Source: Methanocalculus chunghsingensis | GTDB lineage: Archaea; Halobacteriota; Methanomicrobia; Methanomicrobiales; Methanocorpusculaceae | DNA length: 64,000 nucleotides | Assembly: GCF_018132105.1 (NCBI RefSeq) | Contig: NZ_JWHL01000013.1 | Span: forward strand, 1-64,000 | Direction of reading: 5' to 3' | Shown: piece after piece, positions 55,560-64,000 of the stretch | How positions within the stretch are numbered: the first letter of the stretch is position 1 | How the letters are laid out: each line of letters begins with the position of its first letter | Position numbers and translations under genes: made by a program | The notes under the pieces: model-generated | Databases searched by the model: none | What the model saw: the letters and a program-made list of their open reading frames with translations, nothing else | What the model was told of the DNA's origin: nothing

Positions 55560-56555
55560 ATGATGACAGGGAAGCGTATCTTTCAGAAGCCGGTCGTGGT
55601 TGTAAGCCGTTGTATCGAGTTTGATCATGTGCGGTATAATGGAGACATGATCACAAGCCATGCGGTCTCGTCGATGAAGCCACATATCACCTTCATTCCG
55701 ATCTGCCCGGAAGTTGAGATCGGGCTTGGCATCCCCAGGGATACGATCAGGATCGTTCTGACAGAAGAGGGAGAGAGGCTGATACAGCCATCCACCGAAC
55801 GGGATCTCACCGATGAGATGTCCACCTTCTGCTCATCATTTCTTGATAGCCTGCCCACTGTGGATGGATTCATCATGAAGAATAAATCACCGACCTCCGG
55901 GATCTCAGAGGTGAAGAGATACCCATCTGCAGGGAAATCCGCACCCATCGGAAAAGGGCCGGGTTTCTTCGGCAGAATGATACTGGATCGGTACACGGAC
56001 TACCCCATCGAGGATGAAGGGAGGATACGGAACCGGAGGATCCGGGAGCACTTTCTCACCCGTATCTTCTGCCTTGCTGATCTCCGTGCCGCAGAAGAGA
56101 AGGGGACGATGCAGGCGATCATCAGGTTCCATACAGAGAATAAGCTCCTCTTCATGGCATACAGCCAGCCGATGCTCCGAAAGCTTGGAGCCATCGTGGG
56201 AAACAGGGAGCGGCAGCCGGCTGCTGATATCTTCAGTCAGTACAGACCGATACTCCTTTCAGGAATGCGGAGGGCTCCCCGTTTTACCTCTGAAATAAAT
56301 GTCGCCCTCCATTCTTTCGGACATCTGAAGAAGAGCATCTCCCGGGACGAGAAGGCTTTCTTCCTTGATGAACTTGAGTCATACCGACAGGGAAGAGCGC
56401 CACTATCCGGACTGAAGACCCTCCTCCGGGCATGGATTCTGAGAAGCGGCACCCCGGAACTGGCAGAGCAGACATGGTTTGCCCCCTACCCGGATCCGTT
56501 GATGACCCTTGAGCCTGAGGATACCGAACGCGGGCGTGATATGGAGGTCACCTGA
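55560..56555 (+). CDS. DUF523 and DUF1722 fusion protein (YbgA-like)
   Basis: A 331-residue protein. The first 140 residues are DUF523 (VVSRCIEFDHVRYNGD, FIPICPEVEIGLGIPR, IMKNKSPTSG) and the rest DUF1722 (FHTENKLLFMAYSQPMLRKLG). DUF523 proteins are predicted thiouracil-desulfurase-like enzymes; DUF1722 is of unknown role. ATG at 55560 or 55563. It is divergent from the zinc regulator and converges with the methylthiotransferase with 8 bp of overlap. Confidence 0.88.
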   Translation: MMTGKRIFQKPVVVVSRCIEFDHVRYNGDMITSHAVSSMKPHITFIPICPEVEIGLGIPRDTIRIVLTEEGERLIQPSTERDLTDEMSTFCSSFLDSLPTVDGFIMKNKSPTSGISEVKRYPSAGKSAPIGKGPGFFGRMILDRYTDYPIEDEGRIRNRRIREHFLTRIFCLADLRAAEEKGTMQAIIRFHTENKLLFMAYSQPMLRKLGAIVGNRERQPAADIFSQYRPILLSGMRRAPRFTSEINVALHSFGHLKKSISRDEKAFFLDELESYRQGRAPLSGLKTLLRAWILRSGTPELAEQTWFAPYPDPLMTLEPEDTERGRDMEVT

Positions 56556-57765
56556 TGAGATCACCCAACAGGTAATGATACCGATGGCCGGTGATCCGGA
56601 CCCGTTGGGCACTCCCTATTTCCAGAGGTTCGCTGATGATGATCGGCCGGTAGGAACGGTCACGGGTGGTGACAGTCCCTTCTTTGACAACCTCCGTCAC
56701 CACCACATCCATCTCCTTACCGATGAAGGATGTATAGATCTCATCAAAGATCCCGCGTGCAACAGCGGTAGCCTGCCGTGATCGATCCTTCTTGAACCGG
56801 TCCGGCATATCATACCATGATGCTGCAGGAGTACCCGGCCGGGCAGAGTACCTGGTAATATTGATCTTCTCCGGCCGGATCACCCGGAGGAGATCGATCG
56901 TCTCAGAAAAATCCTCCTCGGTCTCACCGGGAAATCCACAGATGATATCGGTTGAGATCCGTGCATTTGGAAATTCCTTTCGTATCATCTCTGCGATACA
57001 GATGATGTCGTCCCGTGTATACCGCCGCCCCATCCTCCGGAGGACGGTATCTGACCCGGACTGCACCGGGATATGAAAAAATGAGAAGATACGTTCATCC
57101 CTGCATGTGCTGAGAAGACGATCAAGGACAGGGCGGAGGGTATCCGGGTTCATCATCCCTATCCTTACCGCAAAGGACCCTGGCACTGCACAAATTGCAT
57201 TGAGGAGATCCCCGAGGTCCGATCCGAGATCCATGCCCCAGGCAGATATATCCTGTGCCGTCAGCTGCACCTCCACCGCGCCGCATGCAACCCTCCCCTT
57301 CAGTTGCCGGATCACCTCTTCCATCGGATAACTCAGAAGAGGACCGCGTGCCTTCCTTGTGATACAGTATGTACAATGGCCGGTGCATCCCCGGGCGATC
57401 TGGATCACTGCCACCCGCCCGTCAGGCTGGGTCCCGGCAGACTGATAATGAGCATGAATCGTATCCGGATCAATCACGATACCACCACAAGCGGGGTCGA
57501 TCTTCGGGAGGCATCCGGTGACATAGACCTCCTGCCCTGCGAGGAGGGAGAGGCGCTGCCGCATCTCCCGTTCGGTCTTCTCGACAACGATACAGGTATT
57601 GACAACGATTGTATCTGCTTCTTCTGCCGATGCGACGATCTCACATCCCTGCCCTCTCAGGATGACCGCTATCTTCTCAGAATCACCGGCATTGTATGTA
57701 CACCCGTAGGTCTCAATATACACCCGTCTCTTCTCTATCTGGCGAATCGGATCTGGTAAAGCCAT
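56548..57765 (-). CDS. tRNA methylthiotransferase (MiaB/MtaB family)
   Basis: A 405-residue radical SAM enzyme. The N-terminal UPF0004 domain has cysteines in ETYGCTYNAGDSEKI, VVNTCIVV and VTGCLPK. The radical SAM motif is RGCTGHCTYCITRKARG. A TRAM-like barrel ends the protein. Archaeal members act on t6A37 of tRNA (ms2t6A). The start at 57765 (MALPDPIRQ) is preferred over a 104-residue unrelated upstream stretch. Confidence 0.93.
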   Translation of the reverse strand: MALPDPIRQIEKRRVYIETYGCTYNAGDSEKIAVILRGQGCEIVASAEEADTIVVNTCIVVEKTEREMRQRLSLLAGQEVYVTGCLPKIDPACGGIVIDPDTIHAHYQSAGTQPDGRVAVIQIARGCTGHCTYCITRKARGPLLSYPMEEVIRQLKGRVACGAVEVQLTAQDISAWGMDLGSDLGDLLNAICAVPGSFAVRIGMMNPDTLRPVLDRLLSTCRDERIFSFFHIPVQSGSDTVLRRMGRRYTRDDIICIAEMIRKEFPNARISTDIICGFPGETEEDFSETIDLLRVIRPEKINITRYSARPGTPAASWYDMPDRFKKDRSRQATAVARGIFDEIYTSFIGKEMDVVVTEVVKEGTVTTRDRSYRPIIISEPLEIGSAQRVRITGHRYHYLLGDLIR

Positions 57766-57893
57766 TGCTGATACCCAAAAAGATGGGGTTTGCAGAAAGA
57801 AGAAACCACTCATCAGAGCAGATTCATGAGACCGGGGCGGCTGGACTATCCTGTGGGGAGATACTTTAAGCGATCCCGGAATAGTATGCCCAT

Positions 57894-58502
57894 ATGAATG
57901 GCTCAGATCGAGACGTACTGAAACGAATCGCGGTGATCCGAAGCTATGGCCATTCCCTGAGCGTTGATAGAGAACATGATGAACAGGTAAAGAAGAATGC
58001 CCTCCTCCTCTTCGATGGGCTTCGTCCTCTTCATGCTCTCGGGGAGGATGCACGGTTTCTCCTTGCAGCAGCCGCACTCCTCCACGATATCGGCTGGAGC
58101 CAGGGGCCAGAGGCGCATCATAAGAGCAGCCAGCGATTGATCATGGAAGATCACTCCCTGCCTCTGGATGAGAGGGAGCGGACGATAATCGGTCTTCTCG
58201 CACGATACCATAGAAAAGCGTTCCCTTCAATGAAGCACAGAGGCTTTGCCGACCAAAACGATGAGGACAGATCTCGTATCGGGATGCTCGCCTCCATCCT
58301 CAGGATCGCAGATGGACTTGACCGGACACACCGGTCACTTGTAAAGGATATCCGCGTCACCATCACCGGAGACAGGGTAACCATCAGCTGTTCATCTGAT
58401 CAGGGAGGAGATGCCGAATGGTACTATGGGACCCGGAAAGCAGATCTCTTCACCAGGATCTTCGGCAGAGAGGTCGCCATCGAGTGGATTGTGGAGGATT
58501 AA
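57894..58502 (+). CDS. HD-domain protein (Ppx/GppA C-terminal type)
   Basis: A 202-residue HD protein: HD in LLHDIGWSQG, His in HHKSSQRLI, YHRKA and the distal Asp in LRIADGLDRTHRS. It resembles the HD part of exopolyphosphatases without the actin-like part. It may hydrolyse nucleotides or polyphosphate. It ends in 4 bp overlap with the convergent coiled-coil gene. Confidence 0.87.
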   Translation: MNGSDRDVLKRIAVIRSYGHSLSVDREHDEQVKKNALLLFDGLRPLHALGEDARFLLAAAALLHDIGWSQGPEAHHKSSQRLIMEDHSLPLDERERTIIGLLARYHRKAFPSMKHRGFADQNDEDRSRIGMLASILRIADGLDRTHRSLVKDIRVTITGDRVTISCSSDQGGDAEWYYGTRKADLFTRIFGREVAIEWIVED

Positions 58503-59077
58503 CGGGAGAGCCGCCCCGCAAGCCGTTCAAGCCATGATTTCCGGAGCTCACGTTCACGGAGATCCTCTTCCAGCTCCCGGATCTGTGACCATAAGGTCCG
58601 AAGATCTCTGCGCTGACTCTCCACCTCCTCCCTGAGGAGAGAGATCTCCCGGATGATCCGTTCGGTATCAGCCGTCATTCCATCCCGGACAACACCTATC
58701 TTCTGATCAATACGGGTGACTGCGTCACTGGTCCGCCGAAGAGAGATAAGAGCCTCATCGCCAAGCTCCGGGGAAGGGGAAGGCGGGGGGCTGGATACGG
58801 ATTTTTCAGAACTCTCATCCATGGATGCGGCAATATCCCCAAGAGAACGCCCTCCTTTGAGAACCGAGATGATAGGGGCACGGCTGAGTCCCTGTGCTGA
58901 GAGATCTGCTATCACCCTGAATTTTCTGACTGCGGACTGGTCATAAAGCCTGACCTTTCCAATGGTTGTATATGCAAGATATTCGTCGTACTCATCAGCA
59001 TACTGCCTGATGAGATCCTCGGGGAGGGAGAGGAGGGCTGCCATCTCTGCTATACGAATTTTTTCTTCTTTCATCAC
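58499..59077 (-). CDS. MerR-like HTH protein with C-terminal coiled coil
   Basis: A 192-residue protein. The N-terminus is MerR-like (IAEMAALLSLPEDLIRQYADEY, KVRLYDQSAVRKFRVIADL). A proline/serine linker (SSPPPSPSPELGD) leads to a long coiled coil (residues about 125-180, REISLLREEVESQRRDLRT). It is probably a DNA-binding dimer with a role in gene control or nucleoid organisation. Confidence 0.78.
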   Translation of the reverse strand: MMKEEKIRIAEMAALLSLPEDLIRQYADEYDEYLAYTTIGKVRLYDQSAVRKFRVIADLSAQGLSRAPIISVLKGGRSLGDIAASMDESSEKSVSSPPPSPSPELGDEALISLRRTSDAVTRIDQKIGVVRDGMTADTERIIREISLLREEVESQRRDLRTLWSQIRELEEDLRERELRKSWLERLAGRLSR

Positions 59078-59207
59078 GCGATCACTCTGGTAATGATACT
59101 AGGAAAGTCTACTACATAACCCTCTTTATCAATCTGCTCGTCATCGCTCCAGGTTCCTCGACGAGAAAGGACTTATGGCAGTCAGATGACATGTACTCTA
59201 TAGAAGA

Positions 59208-61313
59208 ATGACCAAACCAGGTGCATCCTCATCAAGCCCGGATAACCGGGAGTTTAAAGGCATCCTTATCAAAAAAGAGGCATTCACCGCTATTCTAACA
59301 GGGGACAAGGTCATCCTCTCGCCTGAATCCGGGGTGGGAACGCGGCGTGAGTTCCATCGGTCAAGCCTCTTTGATGCGGTCCCTGAGCTGAACCCGGACG
59401 GGCTCCCCTCCATCGCTCTTGCAATCAACGCGGGAGGGATCGTACGCCGCATGATCGTTGCATTTCCGGAATGGGCCGGGGGAATATCGTCCCGGGACCG
59501 TTTCGGAGAGATGCTACACCTGATGATGCAGGGAGGTTGTACCCCTCCGCAGGTAGCCGGTTCAACGGTCAGGATTAAAGGATCAGAATATAAATTAGAG
59601 ATCCTCGAAGACGGGATTACGATCACACCTGCATCGGGGGGAGGAGCTCCGCGCATCTATCAGCGCTCTGCAATCGTTGGGTGCAGAAGGGAAGAGGGAG
59701 AGCTTCCATCACTTCTCCTCCGGATCCATGCCGGTGGTGCAGTCAGGGAGATGATCCTCTCTTTCCCGGAAGGGGCGGTTGCACGGGATCAGGCAGATAC
59801 AATGATCCGACAGTTGCTTCCTGTAGCAAAGGCTCAGAAGAGGGAAAAAGAGCTGGTATATATCGATTCAATCCCGGGAGTCGTCATCAAAGGCCAGACC
59901 TTTACAATAGGAATCGCTGATGCCGGCATCAGGATAACACCCGGATCCGGGGAGGGGGCCGAGAGAGAGTTCCTCCGATCGGATCTCTTTGATATCGTCT
60001 CCGAGTTCACTCCTGATGGCGAATATTCCGCTGTACTCGCCATTATGACCGGAACCGGTGTCCGCAGGATGAACATTACCTTCCCGGCCGGGATGGCCGA
60101 TCGGGATAGGGCAGTCAGATATGTGAAAGAGATCATTGATGGGGTGCCACAGACAGCTCCAACTGATCACACAAAGCGAGAGAAGAGAGCCAGTGAGAAG
60201 GAATACCCGATATGCCAGCGATCAGGGCTGATGACCCCGGAAGGGAGGCGGGGGCTTCTGCTCACCTCACAGAGGCTGATCATCTATGAGGGAGATGAGC
60301 AGAATGTGGCGATCATCAGAGAACACCCACGCCGTTCGATTCTTGACGCATCACCCTGCATTGACAGCTCGGGAGAACAATCGATTCTTATCTCATTCAT
60401 CGGAAAGGAGAAAGAGATAGGACAGCATCACCTGACCTTTGGAGAGGGGGAGGAGCGGGATGCCTGGATTGTCCTTCTGACCTCCGATGAGACACCGCCA
60501 CCCCTCATCGAAGAGGAAGAGCCGGAGATCACCCCTCTTGAAGAGAATAGTGGAGAAAACAGACAGGAGGAGGAGACGGATGAAGATCCCGAATATTCTC
60601 CGCCAGATAATGAGAGCGGGAAACCCCCGTCACCAGAGCGGTGTCCGGTCTGTAATACAATCCTCACCCCCGAGAGCCCCTGGTGTGATATCTGTGGCAT
60701 CAGACTCTCATCTGAAGGAGACTGGAGAGAGTCGGGTGAGGAGTCTCCATGCATCGGGATATCCCCCCCACGTGAGTTTGGAAGGTTTCTCACATTTCTC
60801 ATCGCACCCTCCGGTGCAGGACAGTTCATTGACGACCCTTTGTATAAACCATTCCTCGTCTTCATATCAGCAGTCCTTCTCTGTATCTTCAGCAACCTTC
60901 TGGCGATTGCAACAGTGTTCCGGTATTTCAATATTGATCCCTCGCTCTATCCGGTACTAACAGAACTGACCACAGAACCGGGCGCAGCAGCGTTTTTTAT
61001 CCTGAATATCCTTCTGATCACTGCTCTTCTGGTTCTGGTCACAAGTATCATCGCATATCTCATCACCGGCAGGATTGAGGGGGGATTTGGAAAAATCTTC
61101 AGGATAACCCTCTATGCGATTCTCCCGTTTGGAATCGCAGGCCTCATCCCGGTCATCGGTATTCTCCTTGCCGCCTGCTGGTCCATCATCATCATCTCCA
61201 TCGCACTCAGGAGTACCTTTGATTTTTCAGGTCCGGCATCCCTCTTTCCGCCCACTCTCTCCTATTCAGTATTGCTCACCCTGATCGTTCTTCTGCCGGG
61301 AGGTCTCCTCTGA
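59208..61313 (+). CDS. Multi-domain membrane protein: four PH-like repeats, zinc ribbon, Yip1-like segments
   Basis: A 701-residue protein with an unusual order. Four related repeats of about 95 residues (near 14-107, 115-205, 215-312, 330-425) share strands such as DKVILSPESG, DGITITPASG, AGIRITPGSG and a following RSxLFD. Then an acidic linker (about 430-475), a zinc ribbon (CPVCNTILTPESPWCDICG), and four to five hydrophobic segments to the end, like a Yip1 domain. The repeats face the cytoplasm if there is no signal peptide. It overlaps the PKD gene by one base. Confidence 0.75.
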   Translation: MTKPGASSSSPDNREFKGILIKKEAFTAILTGDKVILSPESGVGTRREFHRSSLFDAVPELNPDGLPSIALAINAGGIVRRMIVAFPEWAGGISSRDRFGEMLHLMMQGGCTPPQVAGSTVRIKGSEYKLEILEDGITITPASGGGAPRIYQRSAIVGCRREEGELPSLLLRIHAGGAVREMILSFPEGAVARDQADTMIRQLLPVAKAQKREKELVYIDSIPGVVIKGQTFTIGIADAGIRITPGSGEGAEREFLRSDLFDIVSEFTPDGEYSAVLAIMTGTGVRRMNITFPAGMADRDRAVRYVKEIIDGVPQTAPTDHTKREKRASEKEYPICQRSGLMTPEGRRGLLLTSQRLIIYEGDEQNVAIIREHPRRSILDASPCIDSSGEQSILISFIGKEKEIGQHHLTFGEGEERDAWIVLLTSDETPPPLIEEEEPEITPLEENSGENRQEEETDEDPEYSPPDNESGKPPSPERCPVCNTILTPESPWCDICGIRLSSEGDWRESGEESPCIGISPPREFGRFLTFLIAPSGAGQFIDDPLYKPFLVFISAVLLCIFSNLLAIATVFRYFNIDPSLYPVLTELTTEPGAAAFFILNILLITALLVLVTSIIAYLITGRIEGGFGKIFRITLYAILPFGIAGLIPVIGILLAACWSIIIISIALRSTFDFSGPASLFPPTLSYSVLLTLIVLLPGGLL

Positions 61314-62800
61314 TGAGAGCACCTCTCCTTATTCTTCTCATCCTTGCATTCATCTGCACGGTCGCATCCGCAGCCTTCCCGACCATCACCAGCAACACCA
61401 CCACAGGCGTGGTCCCGACAACCATCATCTTCACCGGATCGGTGGTGGGAAACGAAGAAAACCCAACCGACTGGTCATGGAAATTCATTCGTTCAGGCGA
61501 CCCATCAAGCAGGCAACCTGTCGTTGCAAGCGGTAATCCGGTCACCGTTACCTTTGACCGTGCAGGAACCTGGCATGCGACCCTTCAGGTGAGCGTTGAT
61601 GAAAGGCATCCGGTGAGTACACCCTATAATGTGATGATTTATGAGCGGGAAGCCGTACCCGAGCCCGGTTTCACAGCAAGCACCAGAACAGGTCCCGCAC
61701 CGCTCACAGTCACCTTCACCGACAGATCGACGAATACTCCGACGAACTGGCACTGGGGATTTGGTGACGGCGCAACAGGGTCCGGCCAGGTGGTGACCCA
61801 TACCTATACAGAACCCGGAACATATACCATCTCACAGAGAATCAGGAACCATGCCGGGAGTTTCTCAAAGACCTGGCAGAACCATATCACCGTCACCACA
61901 CCTCCGGTTGCCGAATTCAGTCTCAACAGAACCGGTGGGGAGCCACCGTTTTCCGTCGCCTTCAGAGATACATCAACCGGTGGGATCATCAGCCGGGAAT
62001 GGGACTTTGGCGACGGAACGAAATCGGATCAGATCAATCCGGTGCATACCTATACCCGCCAGGGAGTCTATACCGTCTCGCTCACTGTTATGAATAGTAA
62101 TGGAACTATGAGCCTGAGCAGAAATAACCTCATCATCGTCAACAGACAGGCGATAACAGACTTTGCAGCCAATGTGACAACGGGGGGAGCACCACTCTCC
62201 GTTCAGTTCATCGATCTCACAAGTGGCAGCCCGAACCAGTGGATCTGGGATTTTGGGGATGGCAAAAAATCGATTGTGCAGCATCCGGTACATACATACC
62301 AGAACCCGGGCACATATGCAGTCTCTCTTGTAAGTTCCGGCAGGCAGGGAGGTGGAACACTCCGCAGAACCGGGTATATCACCGTCGTCACCCCTCCAAA
62401 AGCGGCGTTTGATGCAGATATCACCTTTGGATCCGCACCTCTGGCCGTTCAGTTTTCAGATCGCTCCACAGGATCTCCGAAAGAATGGATCTGGAATTTC
62501 GGGGATGGAACAACCAGCATCAGACGCCATCCATCCCACACCTATACCGGCGAGGGGGTCTTTCCGGTATCGATGACGATCAAAAATGAGTTTGGTACTG
62601 ATACCATCTCCAGAATGGGATATATTACCGTCATGCAGCCGACACCTGCACCGGTAGTAATGGTGAGAGAGGCGGCCGAACCGATCATTGAGGAGAATCA
62701 GACTGTTGCAGCCAACTTCTCCCTGGAGATTCCACTGAAACATCCCGGTGCTGCAATTGCCGAATTTATCAGACTGCTCGAGGATCTGATACGAAGGTAG
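61313..62800 (+). CDS. Secreted PKD-repeat surface protein
   Basis: A 495-residue protein with a signal peptide (LLILLILAFICTVASA) and five PKD-like repeats of about 85 residues. The typical WxFGDG motif appears four times: WGFGDGATGS, WDFGDGTKSD, WDFGDGKKSI and WNFGDGTTSI; the first repeat is degenerate. There is no clear C-terminal membrane helix, so it is either secreted or held by other proteins. It is coupled to the 701-residue gene. Confidence 0.92.
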   Translation: MRAPLLILLILAFICTVASAAFPTITSNTTTGVVPTTIIFTGSVVGNEENPTDWSWKFIRSGDPSSRQPVVASGNPVTVTFDRAGTWHATLQVSVDERHPVSTPYNVMIYEREAVPEPGFTASTRTGPAPLTVTFTDRSTNTPTNWHWGFGDGATGSGQVVTHTYTEPGTYTISQRIRNHAGSFSKTWQNHITVTTPPVAEFSLNRTGGEPPFSVAFRDTSTGGIISREWDFGDGTKSDQINPVHTYTRQGVYTVSLTVMNSNGTMSLSRNNLIIVNRQAITDFAANVTTGGAPLSVQFIDLTSGSPNQWIWDFGDGKKSIVQHPVHTYQNPGTYAVSLVSSGRQGGGTLRRTGYITVVTPPKAAFDADITFGSAPLAVQFSDRSTGSPKEWIWNFGDGTTSIRRHPSHTYTGEGVFPVSMTIKNEFGTDTISRMGYITVMQPTPAPVVMVREAAEPIIEENQTVAANFSLEIPLKHPGAAIAEFIRLLEDLIRR

Positions 62801-62884
62801 CCGGAAGATAATCCCCACCAACAAATATAGTTTATACATTTTTTCATAAAACCATTTAAATAATTTAAATCTGATCCTTCAGAT

Positions 62885-63130
62885 ATGAGTTTTAAGACCG
62901 AAGTAATCGAGAAGATCGCTGCATTAATGACCGTTGCATTCGGACTTATCGCAGCACTTGCCTGGAACTCATCAGTTCAGGCACTCTTTCGTGAACTGTT
63001 TGGAACACAGGATAATTTATCGGCGATGTTTGGATATGCAGTCCTTGTGACAATTCTCGCCGTTCTCATCACCATATGGATTGCACGCATCTCTGCAAAA
63101 GCACTGCAGGAGGAGAAGAAGCCAGAGTAA
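62885..63130 (+). CDS. DUF5654-like small membrane protein
   Basis: An 81-residue protein with two membrane segments (about 10-27 and 46-66): MTVAFGLIAALAWNSSVQALF and YAVLVTILAVLITIWIARI. The order resembles DUF5654. The function is unknown. An AT-rich promoter with TTTAAATAATTTAAAT lies just upstream (62853-62868). Confidence 0.75.
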   Translation: MSFKTEVIEKIAALMTVAFGLIAALAWNSSVQALFRELFGTQDNLSAMFGYAVLVTILAVLITIWIARISAKALQEEKKPE

Positions 63131-63305
63131 GAGAAGAGAATCTTATGGAAGATACTCTGGCAACAATTCCTATCCTCATTGATATACAATTGTCAGAAAG
63201 GAGCCCCTGTTGGAGGCTCCTCGTCATCTAATGAGTGAGGATCAATTACCCCCCTCAGAAGGAAGGAAATTTCTGAAAAGGTAATGATATAGAATACCCA
63301 TCTGA

Positions 63306-63749
63306 TCAGGGTGTCTTCGAATGACTTCTGTGGAGACCGGAGAGTTCACAGGATGCCCCGCATTCAACACCATTGACCACCCTGTATGCATCTGCAAGGA
63401 CGGCGGCATTGGCGAGGAGACCGGCGATGAGCACTGTTTCAAGGATCTCTTCACGGGTTGCTCCCTTCGCCTGTGCTGCCCTCATATGATAATCGACACA
63501 GTGGCTGCATTTTAAGGCAGCTCCGACAGCCATGCTGATCAATTCGACCACTTTCGGTTCAAGTGTCGATAACTGGGTGACCGAGTCCTTATAGAGGAGA
63601 TGCGAGATGAGAACCTCCGGCCTCTCCCCCATTCTCTGAAAGATCAAAGGAACCGCACCGTACTCGCCCTCAATCTCCTTCAGCCAGTCCTGGGCTGTGG
63701 AATCCGTTCCTTTCTCCTGTATCCGCTTAATAATCGTCTCGAAATTCAT
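63306..63749 (-). CDS. Carboxymuconolactone decarboxylase / AhpD-like protein
   Basis: A 147-residue protein with AhpD CxxC and His: KCSHCVDYHMRAAQAKGATREEI. It may act as a thiol-dependent peroxidase partner or as an alkylhydroperoxidase. An additional CGASC lies at the C-terminus (VVNGVECGASCELSG). It is 6 bp downstream of the gene cut by the window edge and probably co-transcribed. Confidence 0.85.
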   Translation of the reverse strand: MNFETIIKRIQEKGTDSTAQDWLKEIEGEYGAVPLIFQRMGERPEVLISHLLYKDSVTQLSTLEPKVVELISMAVGAALKCSHCVDYHMRAAQAKGATREEILETVLIAGLLANAAVLADAYRVVNGVECGASCELSGLHRSHSKTP

Positions 63750-63755
63750 TCCCGT

Positions 63756-64000
63756 CTACACCACGATATGAGTCTCTGAAAAGGGTTTGATCCGAACCAA
63801 TATGTAATCACGCATTCGCGACGGTATGACATCTGCGATATCACTAACGGTAACACCCTCTTCCACCGGGAGTCGCCGTATGGTCTCTGCATACCGGGTA
63901 AATGGAAGTTTCACACGGACTCCGGCAAGCTGTACTGTTATCGGGGTCGGGGAGAAGACCTCATCAATCTCAGGAACACCCTCCTGGATAACATCCTGCA
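63756..64000 (-). CDS. C-terminal part of an unidentified protein (truncated by window edge)
   Basis: The frame stays open from the window edge to a TAG at 63756-63758, giving about 81 residues with alternating charged and hydrophobic stretches (PITVQLAGVRVKLPFTRYAE, VSDIADVIPSRMRDYILVRI). It appears soluble. I do not recognise the family. Its stop is 6 bp before the AhpD-like gene. Confidence 0.7.
   Translation of the reverse strand, partial: QDVIQEGVPEIDEVFSPTPITVQLAGVRVKLPFTRYAETIRRLPVEEGVTVSDIADVIPSRMRDYILVRIKPFSETHIVV

Noticed and set aside
57766-58077. 104-residue N-terminal extension of the methylthiotransferase
   Set aside because: The extension crosses the divergent HD gene's promoter and start and has no similarity to the UPF0004 domain.

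Overview
The window is chromosomal DNA of a methanogenic archaeon, most likely of the order Methanomicrobiales (inferred from gene content, not from a search). Archaeal markers are TFB, Gar1, SRP19, SRP 7S RNA, aIF5B, ribosomal proteins S8e and S6e, aEF1B and an archaeal HPRT. Methanogen markers are coenzyme F420 synthesis (cofG), methanofuran synthesis (mfnA, mfnE) and hypB. Genes are dense, many overlap by 4 bp, and promoters are TATA-type. The window carries five tRNA genes and the SRP RNA.

Layout. 1-1.5 kb: the end of a Fic protein, then a HEPN/MNT toxin-antitoxin pair between two copies of an arsR 3' end. 1.4-7.2 kb: an extended arsenic-resistance cluster (arsR, COG0701 permease, a small protein, a thioredoxin-like protein, two DGC-domain proteins, acr3, Usp proteins, arsC). 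7.4-12.6 kb: SulP and RDD membrane proteins, then cofG-purC-purS-purQ and two tandem ferredoxin:thioredoxin reductase-like genes. 12.6-21 kb: a long minus-strand run ppsA-mfnA-hpt-dph2-rRNA/tRNA methylase-MFS-aarF. 21-29.8 kb: serA, tRNA-Val, a lipoprotein, an FkbM-like methyltransferase, superoxide dismutase, an FKBP lipoprotein, tRNA-Ile, iorAB. 29.8-31.5 kb: chaB and an IS1341-type tnpB element bounded by a repeat of the iorB 3' end. 31.5-39.3 kb: information-processing genes (tfb, gar1, srp19, rps8e, rps6e, infB), a PHP phosphatase, hypB, tRNA-Ala, tRNA-His. 39.6-43.2 kb: a formyltransferase-like gene, katG, a CAT-anticodon tRNA. 43.4-46.9 kb: a zinc-finger methyltransferase, SRP RNA, mdh, aEF1B with a 53-residue zinc-ribbon protein, mfnE. 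46.9-52.5 kb: a secreted phospholipase D-like protein, two HTH regulators, an OB-fold protein, a DASS transporter, a HEAT-repeat protein and an orphan TnpB-type RNA end. 52.5-55.5 kb: a znuABC-like importer with a DtxR-like regulator. 55.5-64 kb: a DUF523/DUF1722 protein, a tRNA methylthiotransferase, an HD protein, a MerR-like protein, a multi-repeat membrane protein, a PKD surface protein, an AhpD-like protein and a truncated gene.

Functional themes. The cell copes with arsenic (reduction by ArsC, export by Acr3) and oxygen (KatG, SOD, FTR-like proteins), makes F420 and methanofuran, degrades aryl amino acids (IorAB) and imports Zn/Mn. The most unusual signals are related to TnpB. The tnpB element's predicted guide matches the iorB 3' end 1.66 kb upstream. 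An orphan right end at about 52.1 kb keeps its hairpin through paired base changes although no tnpB is present.
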